Part shown: piece by piece, positions 1-8,415 of the stretch
How positions within the stretch are numbered: the first letter of the stretch is position 1
Layout: each line of letters begins with the position of its first letter
Source of the DNA: Alphaproteobacteria bacterium RIFCSPHIGHO2_02_FULL_46_13
GTDB lineage: Bacteria > Pseudomonadota > Alphaproteobacteria > Micavibrionales > Micavibrionaceae
NCBI GenBank assembly: GCA_001767915.1
Contig: MEMI01000045.1
Coordinates: forward strand, 92,177-129,128
DNA: 36,952 bases
Direction: 5' to 3'
Made by a program: the position numbers and the translations under genes
The notes under the pieces: generated by a model
Told to the model about the DNA's origin: nothing
The model's input: only the letters and a program-made list of their open reading frames with translations
Databases searched by the model: none

Positions 1-740
1 TCAGGCCCTGTGATCACGCGGTCTTCTTGAAGGAGGGCATTCATCAATGTAGATTTACCCGCATTCGGACGCCCAACAATGGCAATACGAATCGGGGGAC
101 GGGTATTTCCATCAATCGCTTCTTCTTCGAGTGCGGGATCTTTCAGATCCAGAAATTCGAATGTTTCATCGCCTTCGATGCGGTCGAGATCTTCTTCACT
201 CCAGAATTTTTGATTTTCGTCGTTATTGCCGATATCTTCCTTTTCTTCAGGGAAATAGGGCATCAGGGCGGTATAAAGTTCATCTATCCCGATCCCGTGT
301 GCTGATGAGAAGGGAATAGGGTCACCAAGACCTAAGGCATAAGCTTCGCCCCGTGCAGTATCGGCCACGGAATCAGTTTCACATTTATTGACGAGCAGAA
401 TAATTGGTTTCTTTTGCTTGCGCAGCCATTGTGCGAAATGGTGATCAATCGGGGTCAGGCCTGAACGACCGTCCACCACGAATACAATCACATCACTAAT
501 GCCCAATGCCATTTCAGTTTGGCGGCGCATCCGTGCTTCCATGCTGTCATCGAATTTTTCTTCAAGACCCGCAGTATCCACAACGCGGATTTTCTGGTCA
601 AGGATACGACCATCTGCCTCGCGCCAGTCGCGGGTGACACCGGGGGTATCATCAACGATTGCCAGTTGTTTTCCCGTCAGGCGGTTAAACAAAGTTGATT
701 TTCCGACATTTGGTCGGCCAATAATTGCTACACGAAGCAT
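1..740 (-). CDS. der: Ribosome biogenesis GTPase Der (EngA), 3' end outside window
   Basis: Der is a double GTPase that binds the 50S subunit and helps its maturation. The minus-strand reading frame opens with ATG at 740 and runs off the left edge, so only about 246 codons are present. The N-terminus reads MLRVAIIGRPNVGKSTLFN, the G1 loop of the first GTPase domain, followed by DDTPGVTRD (G2) and VDTAGLEE (G3). A second P-loop, GRPNAGKSTLMN, appears near the left edge (about 30-70), which is diagnostic of the two-domain Der architecture. The acidic linker between the domains is encoded around 130-250. The C-terminal KH-like domain is missing because of the window edge. It lies 27 bases downstream of bamB on the same strand, a common arrangement in Proteobacteria and probably one transcript. 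Confidence 0.97.
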   Translation of the reverse strand, partial: MLRVAIIGRPNVGKSTLFNRLTGKQLAIVDDTPGVTRDWREADGRILDQKIRVVDTAGLEEKFDDSMEARMRRQTEMALGISDVIVFVVDGRSGLTPIDHHFAQWLRKQKKPIILLVNKCETDSVADTARGEAYALGLGDPIPFSSAHGIGIDELYTALMPYFPEEKEDIGNNDENQKFWSEEDLDRIEGDETFEFLDLKDPALEEEAIDGNTRPPIRIAIVGRPNAGKSTLMNALLQEDRVITGP

Positions 741-767
741 AATAAAGTCATTACTTTCTAAAAAATA

Positions 768-2105
768 TTATTTCCAAGCGGAAAGCGTTCCGTCCGTACT
801 TACCAAGTAGAGTGTTTCACCGGCAACAATTGGCGGAACAGCTACATGAAAATCTAAATCCGTTTTGCGGATGAGTGTTCCATCTTGCGGAGAAATTTCT
901 AAAAGCGCCTCGTCTGCACTGGTCAAAATCAATCTATTTCCGGCCATGATCGGACCATTCCATGCCAAAGCGTTTTGGGTCTTTCCTTCCTTGTCATAGG
1001 ACGCAAGCGGCTTAACCCAAGCCAGTGTGCCCGTATCACGTCCCAATGCCACCAATTCGGCGTTAGAAGAGATGAAGAAAATCATGTTGCCTGAAATCCA
1101 TGGGCTTTTTGCACCACCAATGTCGTATGTCCAGATACGTTGACCTGTTGTTTGGTCAATACTAACAAATTTTCCGCCGTAGCTGATTGCAAAAATTCTG
1201 CCCTTATCAATCACGGGAAGAGCCGCAATATCCGGAAGAGAAGAGGCTCCACCTGTATTCATACTTGGGGAGAGAGAATCGCTCCATGCAACAGAACCAT
1301 TTTCTGCGCGTACGGCGGTCAATTCTCCGGATGACATCGGCGCAATCACAATATCATTATCAACCGCAGGGCTCGCAGCATAAATCAGGCTTGCGGATTC
1401 AGAGAGTCCTTCATATTTCCAAAGAAATTTTCCGGTTGCAGAATCGTAAGCTGCTAAATGGTTATCCAGTGTCAGGACATAAATTTTATCGCCCAAAATT
1501 GTGGGGGCGGCGCGGGAAGGTGAGGTTAATTGTGTGCGCCAAAGGATGCCGCCCTTTTGTGGGTTCATGGCGATCAATTCACCAAAGCCGTTGGTCGCGT
1601 ACAGCATGCCTGCGGTGATGGACAATCCTCCGGCAATCACGTCCTCATCTTCTTTTTTGGGTCTGATGGTGTTTTCCCAGAGAGTTTTTCCTTTATTGAT
1701 GTCGAAGGCTTTCACATTGGATCTGGAATCCATTGTATAAATAATACCGCTATAGACAACAGGTTGGGAGGTCAGAGGGAATTTGTCATTCGCACCTTTT
1801 CCGATGCTTGTTGACCATATTTTTTTCAGGCCGTTTTCTGAGAGGGCGACGTTTTGCAGATTGTGGTTGGGGTATCCGCCCGCTTGTGTCCAATAGTCAT
1901 TTTTCCATGGGCTCGGTGCGACAAAACCCTCGGCCTTCAAGGTCGGGTCAGCCGCAATCAAAGATTTTTGAAGTTCTAAAACAGAAACGCGTTCCCCTTG
2001 CAATGGTGGTTTTTTATCTTTTTCAAATAGATTGCATCCGCCCATCAACAAAGTTGAAGAGAGAAGTAATAATAACGCAGGAGATTTGAAAGAGACATTT
2101 TTCAT
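768..2105 (-). CDS. bamB: Outer membrane assembly lipoprotein BamB (PQQ-like beta-propeller)
   Basis: BamB is the beta-propeller lipoprotein of the BAM complex that inserts beta-barrel proteins into the outer membrane. The 445-residue product begins with a lipoprotein signal (LLLLSSTLLMGGC, lipobox LMGGC, acylated Cys near residue 24). It then shows repeated PQQ-type blades with the characteristic A-x-D-x-x-T/K-G-x-x-x-W pattern, for example KAFDINKGKTLWE, AAYDSATGKFLWKYE and VSIDQTTGQRIWTYD. The start ATG at 2105 overlaps the last base of the upstream YfgM-like gene, implying translational coupling. The length is somewhat above the roughly 390 residues of E. coli BamB, because of a longer linker after the lipid anchor, as is common in alphaproteobacteria. 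Confidence 0.95.
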   Translation of the reverse strand: MKNVSFKSPALLLLLSSTLLMGGCNLFEKDKKPPLQGERVSVLELQKSLIAADPTLKAEGFVAPSPWKNDYWTQAGGYPNHNLQNVALSENGLKKIWSTSIGKGANDKFPLTSQPVVYSGIIYTMDSRSNVKAFDINKGKTLWENTIRPKKEDEDVIAGGLSITAGMLYATNGFGELIAMNPQKGGILWRTQLTSPSRAAPTILGDKIYVLTLDNHLAAYDSATGKFLWKYEGLSESASLIYAASPAVDNDIVIAPMSSGELTAVRAENGSVAWSDSLSPSMNTGGASSLPDIAALPVIDKGRIFAISYGGKFVSIDQTTGQRIWTYDIGGAKSPWISGNMIFFISSNAELVALGRDTGTLAWVKPLASYDKEGKTQNALAWNGPIMAGNRLILTSADEALLEISPQDGTLIRKTDLDFHVAVPPIVAGETLYLVSTDGTLSAWK

Positions 2106-2767
2106 TATTTTGAACCCATTTTTATTTTATAGACTTCACTTAATGCTTTGACTTGATCCATGAAACTGGCAGGGAGATTGGTCATGGATGATAACGTGTC
2201 CAGATCGCTTTGAGCCCCTGCAAGGTCATTGTTTTTTGACGCTTTTACCAACGCAGAGATAAAAATGGCCTTGCTATTCCAAGGTGATTTTTTATCGGCA
2301 ATCAAAGGGGATAAAGATTTCAAAAGATCTGCGCCCGTTGCTTTTTCATCGTGATCCAGTTGGATGGATACCATTTGAATGATCGCCAAATCTTTGTAGG
2401 CTTTATCAACCGACTTATTATCAATGACGTTTTTATAGGCGGTCATTGCTGACGCCCAATCTTTCTTATCAATGGCGATAGCTGCGCCATTTAATCCGGC
2501 CAAGGCACTGCCAGACCCTTTTTCTTCCTTGCTCAATTTTTCAAGAGCGGGGATCGGAGCCTTGTCTTTCAAAGCATCCAGAAACTGGGATGTTGACACT
2601 TCGTTCTGGCTTCTTTTATGCGCTGTCCAGAAGGACTGTGCCGCTGTACCAAGAATGGCTGCTGCCACGACTGCCAAGACAATCGTTCCATTTTCTTTCC
2701 AGAATTTAGCGGCCTTTTCGGCGCGCAGGGATTCTTCGACTTCTCTGAGGATATCAGGTCCGCTCAT
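2105..2767 (-). CDS. YfgM-like single-pass TPR-type membrane protein
   Basis: The 220-residue protein has a cytosolic N-terminus rich in charged residues (EVEESLRAEKAAKFWKENG). One transmembrane helix follows (about residues 28-48, TIVLAVVAAAILGTAAQSFW), then an Ala/Lys-rich helical periplasmic region of the TPR_21 type. YfgM family members are ancillary proteins of the Sec translocon and interact with periplasmic chaperones. The position directly before bamB and der matches the conserved yfgM-bamB-der order. AAGGACTC, 6 bases upstream of ATG 2767, is a good ribosome-binding site. Family membership rests on topology and context rather than a sharp motif. Confidence 0.82.
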   Translation of the reverse strand: MSGPDILREVEESLRAEKAAKFWKENGTIVLAVVAAAILGTAAQSFWTAHKRSQNEVSTSQFLDALKDKAPIPALEKLSKEEKGSGSALAGLNGAAIAIDKKDWASAMTAYKNVIDNKSVDKAYKDLAIIQMVSIQLDHDEKATGADLLKSLSPLIADKKSPWNSKAIFISALVKASKNNDLAGAQSDLDTLSSMTNLPASFMDQVKALSEVYKIKMGSK

Positions 2768-2787
2768 ATTTTTGAGTCCTTCTCGGC

Positions 2788-3129
2788 TTAGTTACAATGA
2801 GGTTGGAGTGAGTTAAATGTATATCCGGATTTTTCAACCACTGTTTTCACCACATCTGATTTCAGATCAGTTTTTTGGGCAGAGGAAATTTTAACGGTGC
2901 CCGCAGCAACGTCAACTTCTACTTGTTTGACTCCTGGTAGCTTTTTCAAATTTTCACTGACTGTCATGGCGCAGGCCTCACATGTCATGCCTGATACTTT
3001 TGCAGTCGAGCAAGCCATTTTGGATTGTTTTGCCATAGCGGAATCGTTCATCGCAGTTTTAGGTTTGTCCATGCAATTGCAGCAAGCGGTCAAAGTCAGC
3101 AAGGTGGCTAGAATCAGAAATGATTTCAT
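2788..3129 (-). CDS. Lipoprotein with heavy-metal-associated (HMA) domain
   Basis: The 113-residue product has a short lipoprotein-type signal (ILATLLTLTAC, lipobox LTAC) immediately followed by a Cys cluster, CCNC. From about residue 43 it carries a typical HMA fold with the metal-binding loop GMTCEAC, the strand VKQVEVDVAAGTVKI and the final SGYTF element. HMA domains bind Cu(I), Hg(II) or similar soft metals, as in MerP, CopZ or the N-terminal domains of CPx-ATPases. Here the domain appears to be membrane-anchored in the periplasm. No metal ATPase or mer gene is adjacent, so the metal and partner are unknown. The RBS AGAGGA precedes the ATG. Confidence 0.85.
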   Translation of the reverse strand: MKSFLILATLLTLTACCNCMDKPKTAMNDSAMAKQSKMACSTAKVSGMTCEACAMTVSENLKKLPGVKQVEVDVAAGTVKISSAQKTDLKSDVVKTVVEKSGYTFNSLQPHCN

Positions 3130-3219
3130 TGATAAATCCTCTAAAATTTCAAAGTATTGAATTGTTTAACGTGTAGCGAAGAGGGTGTAAAGCATTTGCT
3201 TTCATTTTATTTATGTAAA

Positions 3220-3624
3220 TTATTTGCCATGAGGTTGGAATACATAAAACCGAGACAGGACATAATTTACGGTAAAAGACAGTCCGGTTGCAATAATTAA
3301 AGAAATTTGCGGGGATAGGCTGGAAAAAAGGCTGAATAATCCAAGACATCCAATGCGGACGGCTGCCCCGACCAAGCAGGTCTGAAGATATTTTCCAAAT
3401 CCTTTCCATGAGGCCTCCAAATGGTGCTTTTTAAAGGTGATTTTGAGATGGATAAAATAATTGGTGATTGTCCCCGCGAGCAACCCACAGATACCAGATA
3501 TAACCAAAGGACAGGCCAATAGATAAATCAACAAATTGGCCACCCCCAAATCCACGACAAGGCCGCCAAGGGTGAGCGTTGTATAAATGCAAATTTCACG
3601 AATATGGTGGCGACCTATGCGCAT
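3220..3624 (-). CDS. GtrA family membrane protein
   Basis: The 134-residue protein is almost entirely hydrophobic, with four predicted transmembrane helices (about residues 12-32, 38-55, 78-98 and 103-125). It shows the GtrA features: a GG..D motif in helix 1 (LGGLVVDLGVANLL) and a C-terminal NY.LSRFYVF. GtrA proteins are thought to flip or position undecaprenyl-phosphate-linked sugars made by a GtrB-type glycosyltransferase. The gene starts 6 bases after the stop of such a glycosyltransferase, so the pair probably forms one glycosyl-lipid module. Confidence 0.88.
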   Translation of the reverse strand: MRIGRHHIREICIYTTLTLGGLVVDLGVANLLIYLLACPLVISGICGLLAGTITNYFIHLKITFKKHHLEASWKGFGKYLQTCLVGAAVRIGCLGLFSLFSSLSPQISLIIATGLSFTVNYVLSRFYVFQPHGK

Positions 3625-3630
3625 TATACC

Positions 3631-4566
3631 CTATTTTTCTTGAGGGGAGGGCATGTTGAGGTAGTGCAACCGACGTGTTTCTTTAATCAATCTAGAGGTA
3701 CTATCCAGAATAAATCCGGTAAACAATGAAAACACTGCTGAAATCATTAATCCAACGCACAATATTGTAGAAGGGACGCGTTCAACTGATCCAGTTAATT
3801 TAAATTCCTCCCAGATCGGGAAGAATACAGCTAATGAGAAAATAGATAATATCAACGAGACGATTGAGAAAAAGATCAATGGTTTTTCCGTCCTAAACAA
3901 ATTCATGATCGTCCATAAAATACGGATACCATCGCGGTAGGTATTCAATTTACTGAATGACCCTTCGGGGCGCGCGAAATAATCGGTATCCACTTCGGCA
4001 ACAGGAAGGCCAAGTTCTAGAGCATGAATACTCATCTCTGTTTCTATTTCGAACCCTTTGGACAATGTCGGGAAAGATTTCACAAAGCGGCGGGAGAAAA
4101 CGCGGTAGCCGGAGAGAATATCCTCAAACCTTTGTCCAAAGATGATTTTCAATGTCCCCGTCAGTGCATTGTTTCCCCAGCGATGTCCGGCGCGATAGGC
4201 ATTCGGGTCATCTGTAATACGGCGACCAACCACCATGTCCAATGTTTCACTTTGCAATTTGGCAATCAATTCATTGGCGCGTGACACGTCATAGGTCATG
4301 TCACCATCCATCATTAAATAAATATCGGCATCAATATCGGCGAACATCCGGCGGACAACATTGCCTTTCCCTTTTTGGGGTTCGAACTTTACAATTGCGC
4401 CTGCTGCTGCGGCGATTTCACTGGTGCGGTCGGTTGAATTATTATCATAGACATAGATGGGGATGCGCGGCAGAGCTTGCTTTAAGGCTGTCACCAACTG
4501 CCCAATCGCCACTTCTTCGTTGTAACAGGGGAGGAGTACAGCAATACGTGGGGTGGCGGTTGACAT
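3631..4566 (-). CDS. GT2 family glycosyltransferase, GtrB/dolichyl-phosphate sugar synthase-like
   Basis: The 311-residue protein has a GT-A catalytic domain: IAVLLPCYNEE at residues 8-18, VYDNNSTDRT and the metal-binding DGDMTYD (DxD) near residue 100. Two C-terminal transmembrane helices follow (about 234-255 and 270-290). This layout matches GtrB and bacterial dolichyl-phosphate mannose synthase-like enzymes, which transfer a sugar from a nucleotide donor to undecaprenyl phosphate at the cytoplasmic face of the inner membrane. Its downstream neighbour is GtrA-like, supporting the pairing. RBS GAGGA lies just upstream of the ATG. The sugar is not predictable. Confidence 0.9.
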   Translation of the reverse strand: MSTATPRIAVLLPCYNEEVAIGQLVTALKQALPRIPIYVYDNNSTDRTSEIAAAAGAIVKFEPQKGKGNVVRRMFADIDADIYLMMDGDMTYDVSRANELIAKLQSETLDMVVGRRITDDPNAYRAGHRWGNNALTGTLKIIFGQRFEDILSGYRVFSRRFVKSFPTLSKGFEIETEMSIHALELGLPVAEVDTDYFARPEGSFSKLNTYRDGIRILWTIMNLFRTEKPLIFFSIVSLILSIFSLAVFFPIWEEFKLTGSVERVPSTILCVGLMISAVFSLFTGFILDSTSRLIKETRRLHYLNMPSPQEK

Positions 4567-4577
4567 TTTTATCCTCT

Positions 4578-5597
4578 TTAAAGTGATGCAAGTTTTAGCA
4601 GGGCGTCTGATATAAGTGTTTTGGATGGTGTTCCTGTGCGCTTTGTCTCGGCCTCGATTTCAGAGAGGCGCGCCAGAAGTCTTCGCAAATAAGGGCCTGA
4701 AAATTTATTGACCTGTGACTTGAATCGGTCTTCCTGTTTGAAAAAGACAGGTGGTTGTAATTTCTTCATGGCAAGTTCAATAGGTTGTCCATTTTCTTCG
4801 ACATCGATTTTGACCTGATGCAAACGGCGAATATGGTTTTGAAGTGTACGTTCAATCACAATAATATCTGTGCCTTCGTCCATCAAACGGTGAAGGGTTG
4901 ACATGGCTTTGAGAGGATTGCGCCCGAAGGTGGCCTCAACCAGATCATCCAATCCTTGGTCACCGCTCTCGCCGCAACTGGCTTGCGCGTCACGGAGGCT
5001 AATCATATTTTGAGTGGAACCGACATAGAGGCAGAGTTTTTCAATCTCCATCTTGGCTGTCGCCCGATCGCCTTTTAAAGCTTGGGATAGCCATGTGACC
5101 GCATCCCCTTCAATGGCTTTGCCTTGTTCTCTGATTTGGTCGCGGATAAAGGCAACCATATCCCGTTCATCGGGGATATAGCAGGGGATGGCGGCGGCAT
5201 TGGGGGCATCTTCGCAATGTTTTCGAAGGGCATCGCGCGGGCCTAATGCGCCACCTTCGATGACCACCAAAGCCCCGTCCGACGGGTTGGATTTCAACCA
5301 GTCTTTCAGGTGAACGGCAAATTTATTATCAACATCCGTAATGCGGATCAGGCGCGTGCCGCCCATTAAGGACTGTGCATTCACCTCGTCAAAAAAGCGC
5401 GAGGCATCACCTTCGATAAGTTCACCCGTTAAATGCGCCGCATTGAACGGATCATTCAAATCAGGAACGATTTTCAGGCCGAGCATCTTCGCGCGTTCTT
5501 TGACTAACCCTTGGTCAGGGCCATAGACAAGAATGGCACGCACCGCTTTATCGGGCGATTTCAAAAATCCGTCAATCTGGCGCGCCTGAAGCTTCAT
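4578..5597 (-). CDS. holA: DNA polymerase III subunit delta HolA
   Basis: The delta subunit of the clamp loader opens the beta sliding clamp. The 339-residue product begins MKLQARQIDGFLKSPDKAVRAILVYGPDQGLVKERAKML, the usual alphaproteobacterial HolA N-terminus (VYGPD.GLV.ER replaces a true Walker A). Recognisable elements follow: FFDEVNAQSLMGGTRLIRI, the helical lid around WLSQALKGDRATAKMEIEKL, and a C-terminal collar ending LISDALLKLASL. The length is normal for the family. It sits 7 bases downstream of lptE on the same strand, the conserved lptE-holA order; leuS, often upstream of that pair, is absent here. Confidence 0.95.
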   Translation of the reverse strand: MKLQARQIDGFLKSPDKAVRAILVYGPDQGLVKERAKMLGLKIVPDLNDPFNAAHLTGELIEGDASRFFDEVNAQSLMGGTRLIRITDVDNKFAVHLKDWLKSNPSDGALVVIEGGALGPRDALRKHCEDAPNAAAIPCYIPDERDMVAFIRDQIREQGKAIEGDAVTWLSQALKGDRATAKMEIEKLCLYVGSTQNMISLRDAQASCGESGDQGLDDLVEATFGRNPLKAMSTLHRLMDEGTDIIVIERTLQNHIRRLHQVKIDVEENGQPIELAMKKLQPPVFFKQEDRFKSQVNKFSGPYLRRLLARLSEIEAETKRTGTPSKTLISDALLKLASL

Positions 5598-5604
5598 CTT
5601 AATT

Positions 5605-6129
5605 TCATTTGTGACTGTAATAAAGGGATAGGTTCAGTTCGATCTGGCGTGCCAAATCACTTAACCCGCTTTCTCGTGCGGCCTGTTCGGTCACGCGGGT
5701 TGCAAATTCGCTCCCCAAAATATTGAAACTTGTGACAGTTTGAATGGGGCGGCTTAGCACGGTTGTCCCTTTGTCATCGACCAGTGTCATCACCGCGGTT
5801 AAACGAAGCTGGGCGCGTGTGGCGTCCGATGACTTGGTTAAATCCAACTCTGTCCGCACTTCACTGATTTTTGAAACTTTCAATGTCGCTATCGGGTTGC
5901 TCGGGTATCCGGAACGATAGAGACGGTCAATCAAATGGTTTCTAAGGGTCTGTCCTTCCCTGTCGGGAATAATATCAATCCCGATTTGGGAAAGCTGGTC
6001 AGACACCGCCGCAGGTTGTCCGGACAATTCGTTTGACGAATGTTGCCCATACATAGGCTCGAACCCGCATCCTGTCACAAATGCCGTGGTTAAACCCATA
6101 AGAATCGAAAATTGAATAAATTTGGTCAT
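5605..6129 (-). CDS. lptE: LPS assembly lipoprotein LptE
   Basis: LptE plugs the LptD barrel and delivers lipopolysaccharide to the outer leaflet. The 174-residue product has a lipoprotein signal (LTTAFVTGC) followed directly by GFEPMYG, the alphaproteobacterial LptE signature just after the lipidated Cys. The body carries IGIDIIPDREGQTLRNHLIDRLYRSG, the usual nuclease-like alpha/beta start of the mature domain. Position ahead of holA is typical. Confidence comes from the N-terminal motif and synteny; the rest of the protein is poorly conserved in the family. Confidence 0.92.
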   Translation of the reverse strand: MTKFIQFSILMGLTTAFVTGCGFEPMYGQHSSNELSGQPAAVSDQLSQIGIDIIPDREGQTLRNHLIDRLYRSGYPSNPIATLKVSKISEVRTELDLTKSSDATRAQLRLTAVMTLVDDKGTTVLSRPIQTVTSFNILGSEFATRVTEQAARESGLSDLARQIELNLSLYYSHK

Positions 6130-6171
6130 AAACCCAGCCTATACAATTCCGCGCCGTAAGAAAATAACCTT

Positions 6172-6199
6172 TTGCGTTATTTTGGGCGTTCTGTTAGAA
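6172..6199 (+). promoter_or_regulatory. Possible promoter of tRNA-Arg
   Basis: TTGCGT at 6172-6177 and TTAGAA at 6194-6199 are 16 bases apart and place a transcription start a few bases before the mature tRNA 5' end at 6211. Both hexamers are imperfect, so this is a weak assignment. Confidence 0.35.
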
Positions 6200-6210
6200 A
6201 AACCCATAAT

Positions 6211-6287
6211 GCGCCCGTAGCTCAGCTGGATAGAGCGTTGCCCTCCGAAGGCAAAGGTCGTGGGTTCGAATCTCGCCGGGCGCACCA
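6211..6287 (+). tRNA. tRNA-Arg (anticodon CCG)
   Basis: A full cloverleaf can be folded. The acceptor stem GCGCCCG (6211-6217) pairs with CGGGCGC (6277-6283), with discriminator A and an encoded CCA end. The D arm contains AGCTCAGCTGGATAGAGC. The anticodon stem TTGCC/GGCAA encloses loop CTCCGAA with anticodon CCG at 6245-6247, reading Arg codon CGG. The T arm is GTGGGTTCGAATCTCGC-like. It lies between the divergent starts/ends of lptE and hflC, facing the hflKC operon. Confidence 0.97.
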
Positions 6288-6322
6288 TACAAAAACACCC
6301 CCAAACGGGGGTGTTTTTGTAT
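6287..6322. terminator. Bidirectional intrinsic terminator between tRNA-Arg and hflC
   Basis: A perfect 16-bp inverted repeat, 6287-6302 against 6307-6322 with loop AAAC, has a GC core (CACCCCC/GGGGGTG) flanked by A5 on one side and T5 on the other. It can therefore stop transcription from both sides: the plus-strand tRNA and the minus-strand hflK-hflC operon converging on it. It overlaps the last base of the encoded CCA. Confidence 0.93.
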
Positions 6323-6325
6323 GTC

Positions 6326-7192
6326 TTATTTCAACTTATTCTTAAAATATTCCAAGAAGTCACTATCTGGCGAGAGGAGGAGGGTGGTTTCTCCGTTTGC
6401 CAGTGATTTTTTGTAGGCTTCAAGGGAGCGATAGAAGGCATAGAATTTAGGGTCTTGGCTGTAGGCCTTGCCGTAGATTTCGATGGCAGCTTTATCGCCT
6501 TCCCCGCGGAGGGTTTCTGACTCGCGCTGGGCTTCGGCGATGAGGATGGTGCGTTCTTTATCGGCTTTTGATTTGATCTCAAGGGATAATTGTTCGCCTT
6601 CTGCGCGTGCTTCTTGGGCTTCGCGGGAGCGCTCGGATCTCATGCGGTCAAAGGTGGCTTGGGTGACTTGTTCAGGCAGGTCAGCGCGAACAATGCGCAC
6701 ATCCACAACTTCAATCCCGAAACGTTTGGCTTCGGCATTCACGGTTTGTTGAATATCTTCCATTAGAGCATCACGCTTGTTAGAGAGAATATCCTGAAGC
6801 GTTGCTTTCCCCATCGCACTGCGGACGGCAGAGTTGATGATGGTATAAAGACGGGTTTGCGCGCCCGATTCCGTATTCAAAGTCTGGAAGAACTTTAAAA
6901 TATCAACGATTTTATAGCGGGCGAAGGAGTCGACCAAAAGACGTTTCTGGTCAGCCAATAAAACTTCTTCCGCGGGTGGATCAACATTCAGGATTCTTTT
7001 TTCAAAGACACGGGTTTGATCGAGGATTGAGAGTTTAAAGTGAAGTCCCGGTTCAGCAATCTGGTCTTTCGGGTTCCCGAAACGCATCACCAGAACCTGT
7101 TGGTTTTCTTGCACAGTAAACACAGAGGTCGAGAAAAAGATGAAAACAACAATCGCGGTGATTGCTAAAGAAACAAGTTTACCTTCGTTCAT
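6326..7192 (-). CDS. hflC: HflC, SPFH-domain subunit of the FtsH-regulating complex
   Basis: HflC forms with HflK the large periplasm-facing SPFH cage around the membrane protease FtsH and modulates its proteolysis. The 288-residue protein has an N-terminal transmembrane anchor (about residues 8-25), the band-7/SPFH domain starting VQENQQVLVMRFGNP, and the typical helical stretch RMRSEREREA-like (here RMRSERSREAQEARAEGE) leading to a C-terminal segment FYAFYRSLEAYKKSL. The ATG overlaps the last base of hflK, indicating translational coupling. Its stop is 3 bases from the shared terminator. Confidence 0.96.
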   Translation of the reverse strand: MNEGKLVSLAITAIVVFIFFSTSVFTVQENQQVLVMRFGNPKDQIAEPGLHFKLSILDQTRVFEKRILNVDPPAEEVLLADQKRLLVDSFARYKIVDILKFFQTLNTESGAQTRLYTIINSAVRSAMGKATLQDILSNKRDALMEDIQQTVNAEAKRFGIEVVDVRIVRADLPEQVTQATFDRMRSERSREAQEARAEGEQLSLEIKSKADKERTILIAEAQRESETLRGEGDKAAIEIYGKAYSQDPKFYAFYRSLEAYKKSLANGETTLLLSPDSDFLEYFKNKLK

Positions 7193-8319
7193 TATTTGGC
7201 ATCCTTTTTAAGTTCATTCAGGGGAAGGTATGGCAAAACATTGCTGTCTTTATTGCCCAGAATAACCGTTTTGGTGTTCTGCAGAATACCTTCCATAGCT
7301 TCGAGATACATGCGTTCAGAGGTAACTGTCGGCGCATTTTTATAGGCGGCTAAGATCGAGTTAAAGCGGCTGGCATCCCCAGTTGCTTGGCTTACAATCT
7401 GTTGTTTGTAGGCACTAGCGGCTTGGCGCATTTTTTCGGCCTCCCCTTTGGCGCGCGGAATAATATCGTTGCGGTAGGCTTCGGCCAAGTTTCTCAATTC
7501 TTCTTTTTTCTGTCTGGCACGTTGCACATCGTTGAACGCGTCAACCACAGCATCAGGCGGATCAACCTTTTGCAGTTGAACGTTATTGATGGTCACGCCG
7601 GTGTGATATTCATCCAGCAATTTTTGCATCAGGATACGCGCATCGCTTTGGATTTTTGTACGCGCATCGGTCAGTGCGGGTTGGATATTGGTTTGACCAA
7701 TAATCTCGCGCATTGTGCTGGCTGCAACCATGGCAATGGTGTCTTCGGGGTCACGGACGGAATAAAGGAAATCTTTGGCATTGCCAACGCGCCACAACAC
7801 AACAAAGTTAATATCAACGATGTTCTCGTCTCCTGTGAGCATCAGGCTTTCGGTGTGGGTATTTTTGCTTGCGGTGCTATATCCTGTATCATCAGTGTTA
7901 TATCCGATTTGAATACGGCGTTCGGTGGTGACGTCTACCACATTGACGGATTGGATAGGCCACGGCATTTTCCATTTTGGGCCCGGAACTTCATCCGTCC
8001 GCGTATATTTCCCGAAAGTCAGAACAACGCCGTTCTGGTTTGGTTGAACGAAATAGAGGCCGCTTAACAGCCACAAAATAATGGCGGCTATAATTCCGAT
8101 GGTCAGATAGCGACCGGAATTTGCATTTCCGCCGTTACCGCCCGGGACATTATTGTCGAAAATGGTTTTGGCTTTGCGGAACAAAGCGTCAAAATCAATG
8201 TCATTATTGTCGGGGGAGTTGCCGGAGGGGCGATTCTGGCGGTTATTATCCTTATCCTGATTGCCTTGAGGTTTTCCCCAAGGGTTAGGGCGCCCGTCAT
8301 TATCATTATTCCAAGTCAT
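7192..8319 (-). CDS. hflK: HflK, SPFH-domain subunit of the FtsH-regulating complex
   Basis: HflK is the partner of HflC in the FtsH-associated membrane complex. The 375-residue product has a glycine/asparagine-rich cytosolic N-terminus (MTWNNDNDGRPNPWG), one transmembrane helix (about residues 74-93, IGIIAAIILWLLSGLYFV), then the SPFH domain (QPNQNGVVLTFGKYTRT) and a long helical region with RARQKKEELRNLAEAYRND. The start at 8319 is chosen because AAGGACG lies 6 bases upstream and MTWNNDNDG matches HflK N-termini. An in-frame extension to 8376 would add a basic leader without an RBS. It is divergent from mrp, 96 bases away. Confidence 0.95.
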   Translation of the reverse strand: MTWNNDNDGRPNPWGKPQGNQDKDNNRQNRPSGNSPDNNDIDFDALFRKAKTIFDNNVPGGNGGNANSGRYLTIGIIAAIILWLLSGLYFVQPNQNGVVLTFGKYTRTDEVPGPKWKMPWPIQSVNVVDVTTERRIQIGYNTDDTGYSTASKNTHTESLMLTGDENIVDINFVVLWRVGNAKDFLYSVRDPEDTIAMVAASTMREIIGQTNIQPALTDARTKIQSDARILMQKLLDEYHTGVTINNVQLQKVDPPDAVVDAFNDVQRARQKKEELRNLAEAYRNDIIPRAKGEAEKMRQAASAYKQQIVSQATGDASRFNSILAAYKNAPTVTSERMYLEAMEGILQNTKTVILGNKDSNVLPYLPLNELKKDAK

Positions 8320-8387
8320 TTTTTCGTCCTTAAAATTATTACCCCTAGACTTTAGCTTTTTTCTGACTAAAAACAACTGAAACCAAA

Positions 8388-8404
8388 CAAATTTCAGAAA
8401 TTTG
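8388..8404. promoter_or_regulatory. Palindromic site just upstream of mrp
   Basis: CAAATTTC-A-GAAATTTG is a perfect 8+8 palindrome centred 20 bases before the mrp ATG, in the hflK/mrp divergent region. It could be an operator or a small mRNA hairpin controlling mrp initiation. No regulator is suggested by the sequence. Confidence 0.45.
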
Positions 8405-8415
8405 GGCGAAATAAT

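Noticed and set aside
3149-3409. 86-codon minus-strand frame inside the GtrA region
   Set aside because: Out-of-frame shadow of the GtrA gene, which has four membrane helices and family motifs.
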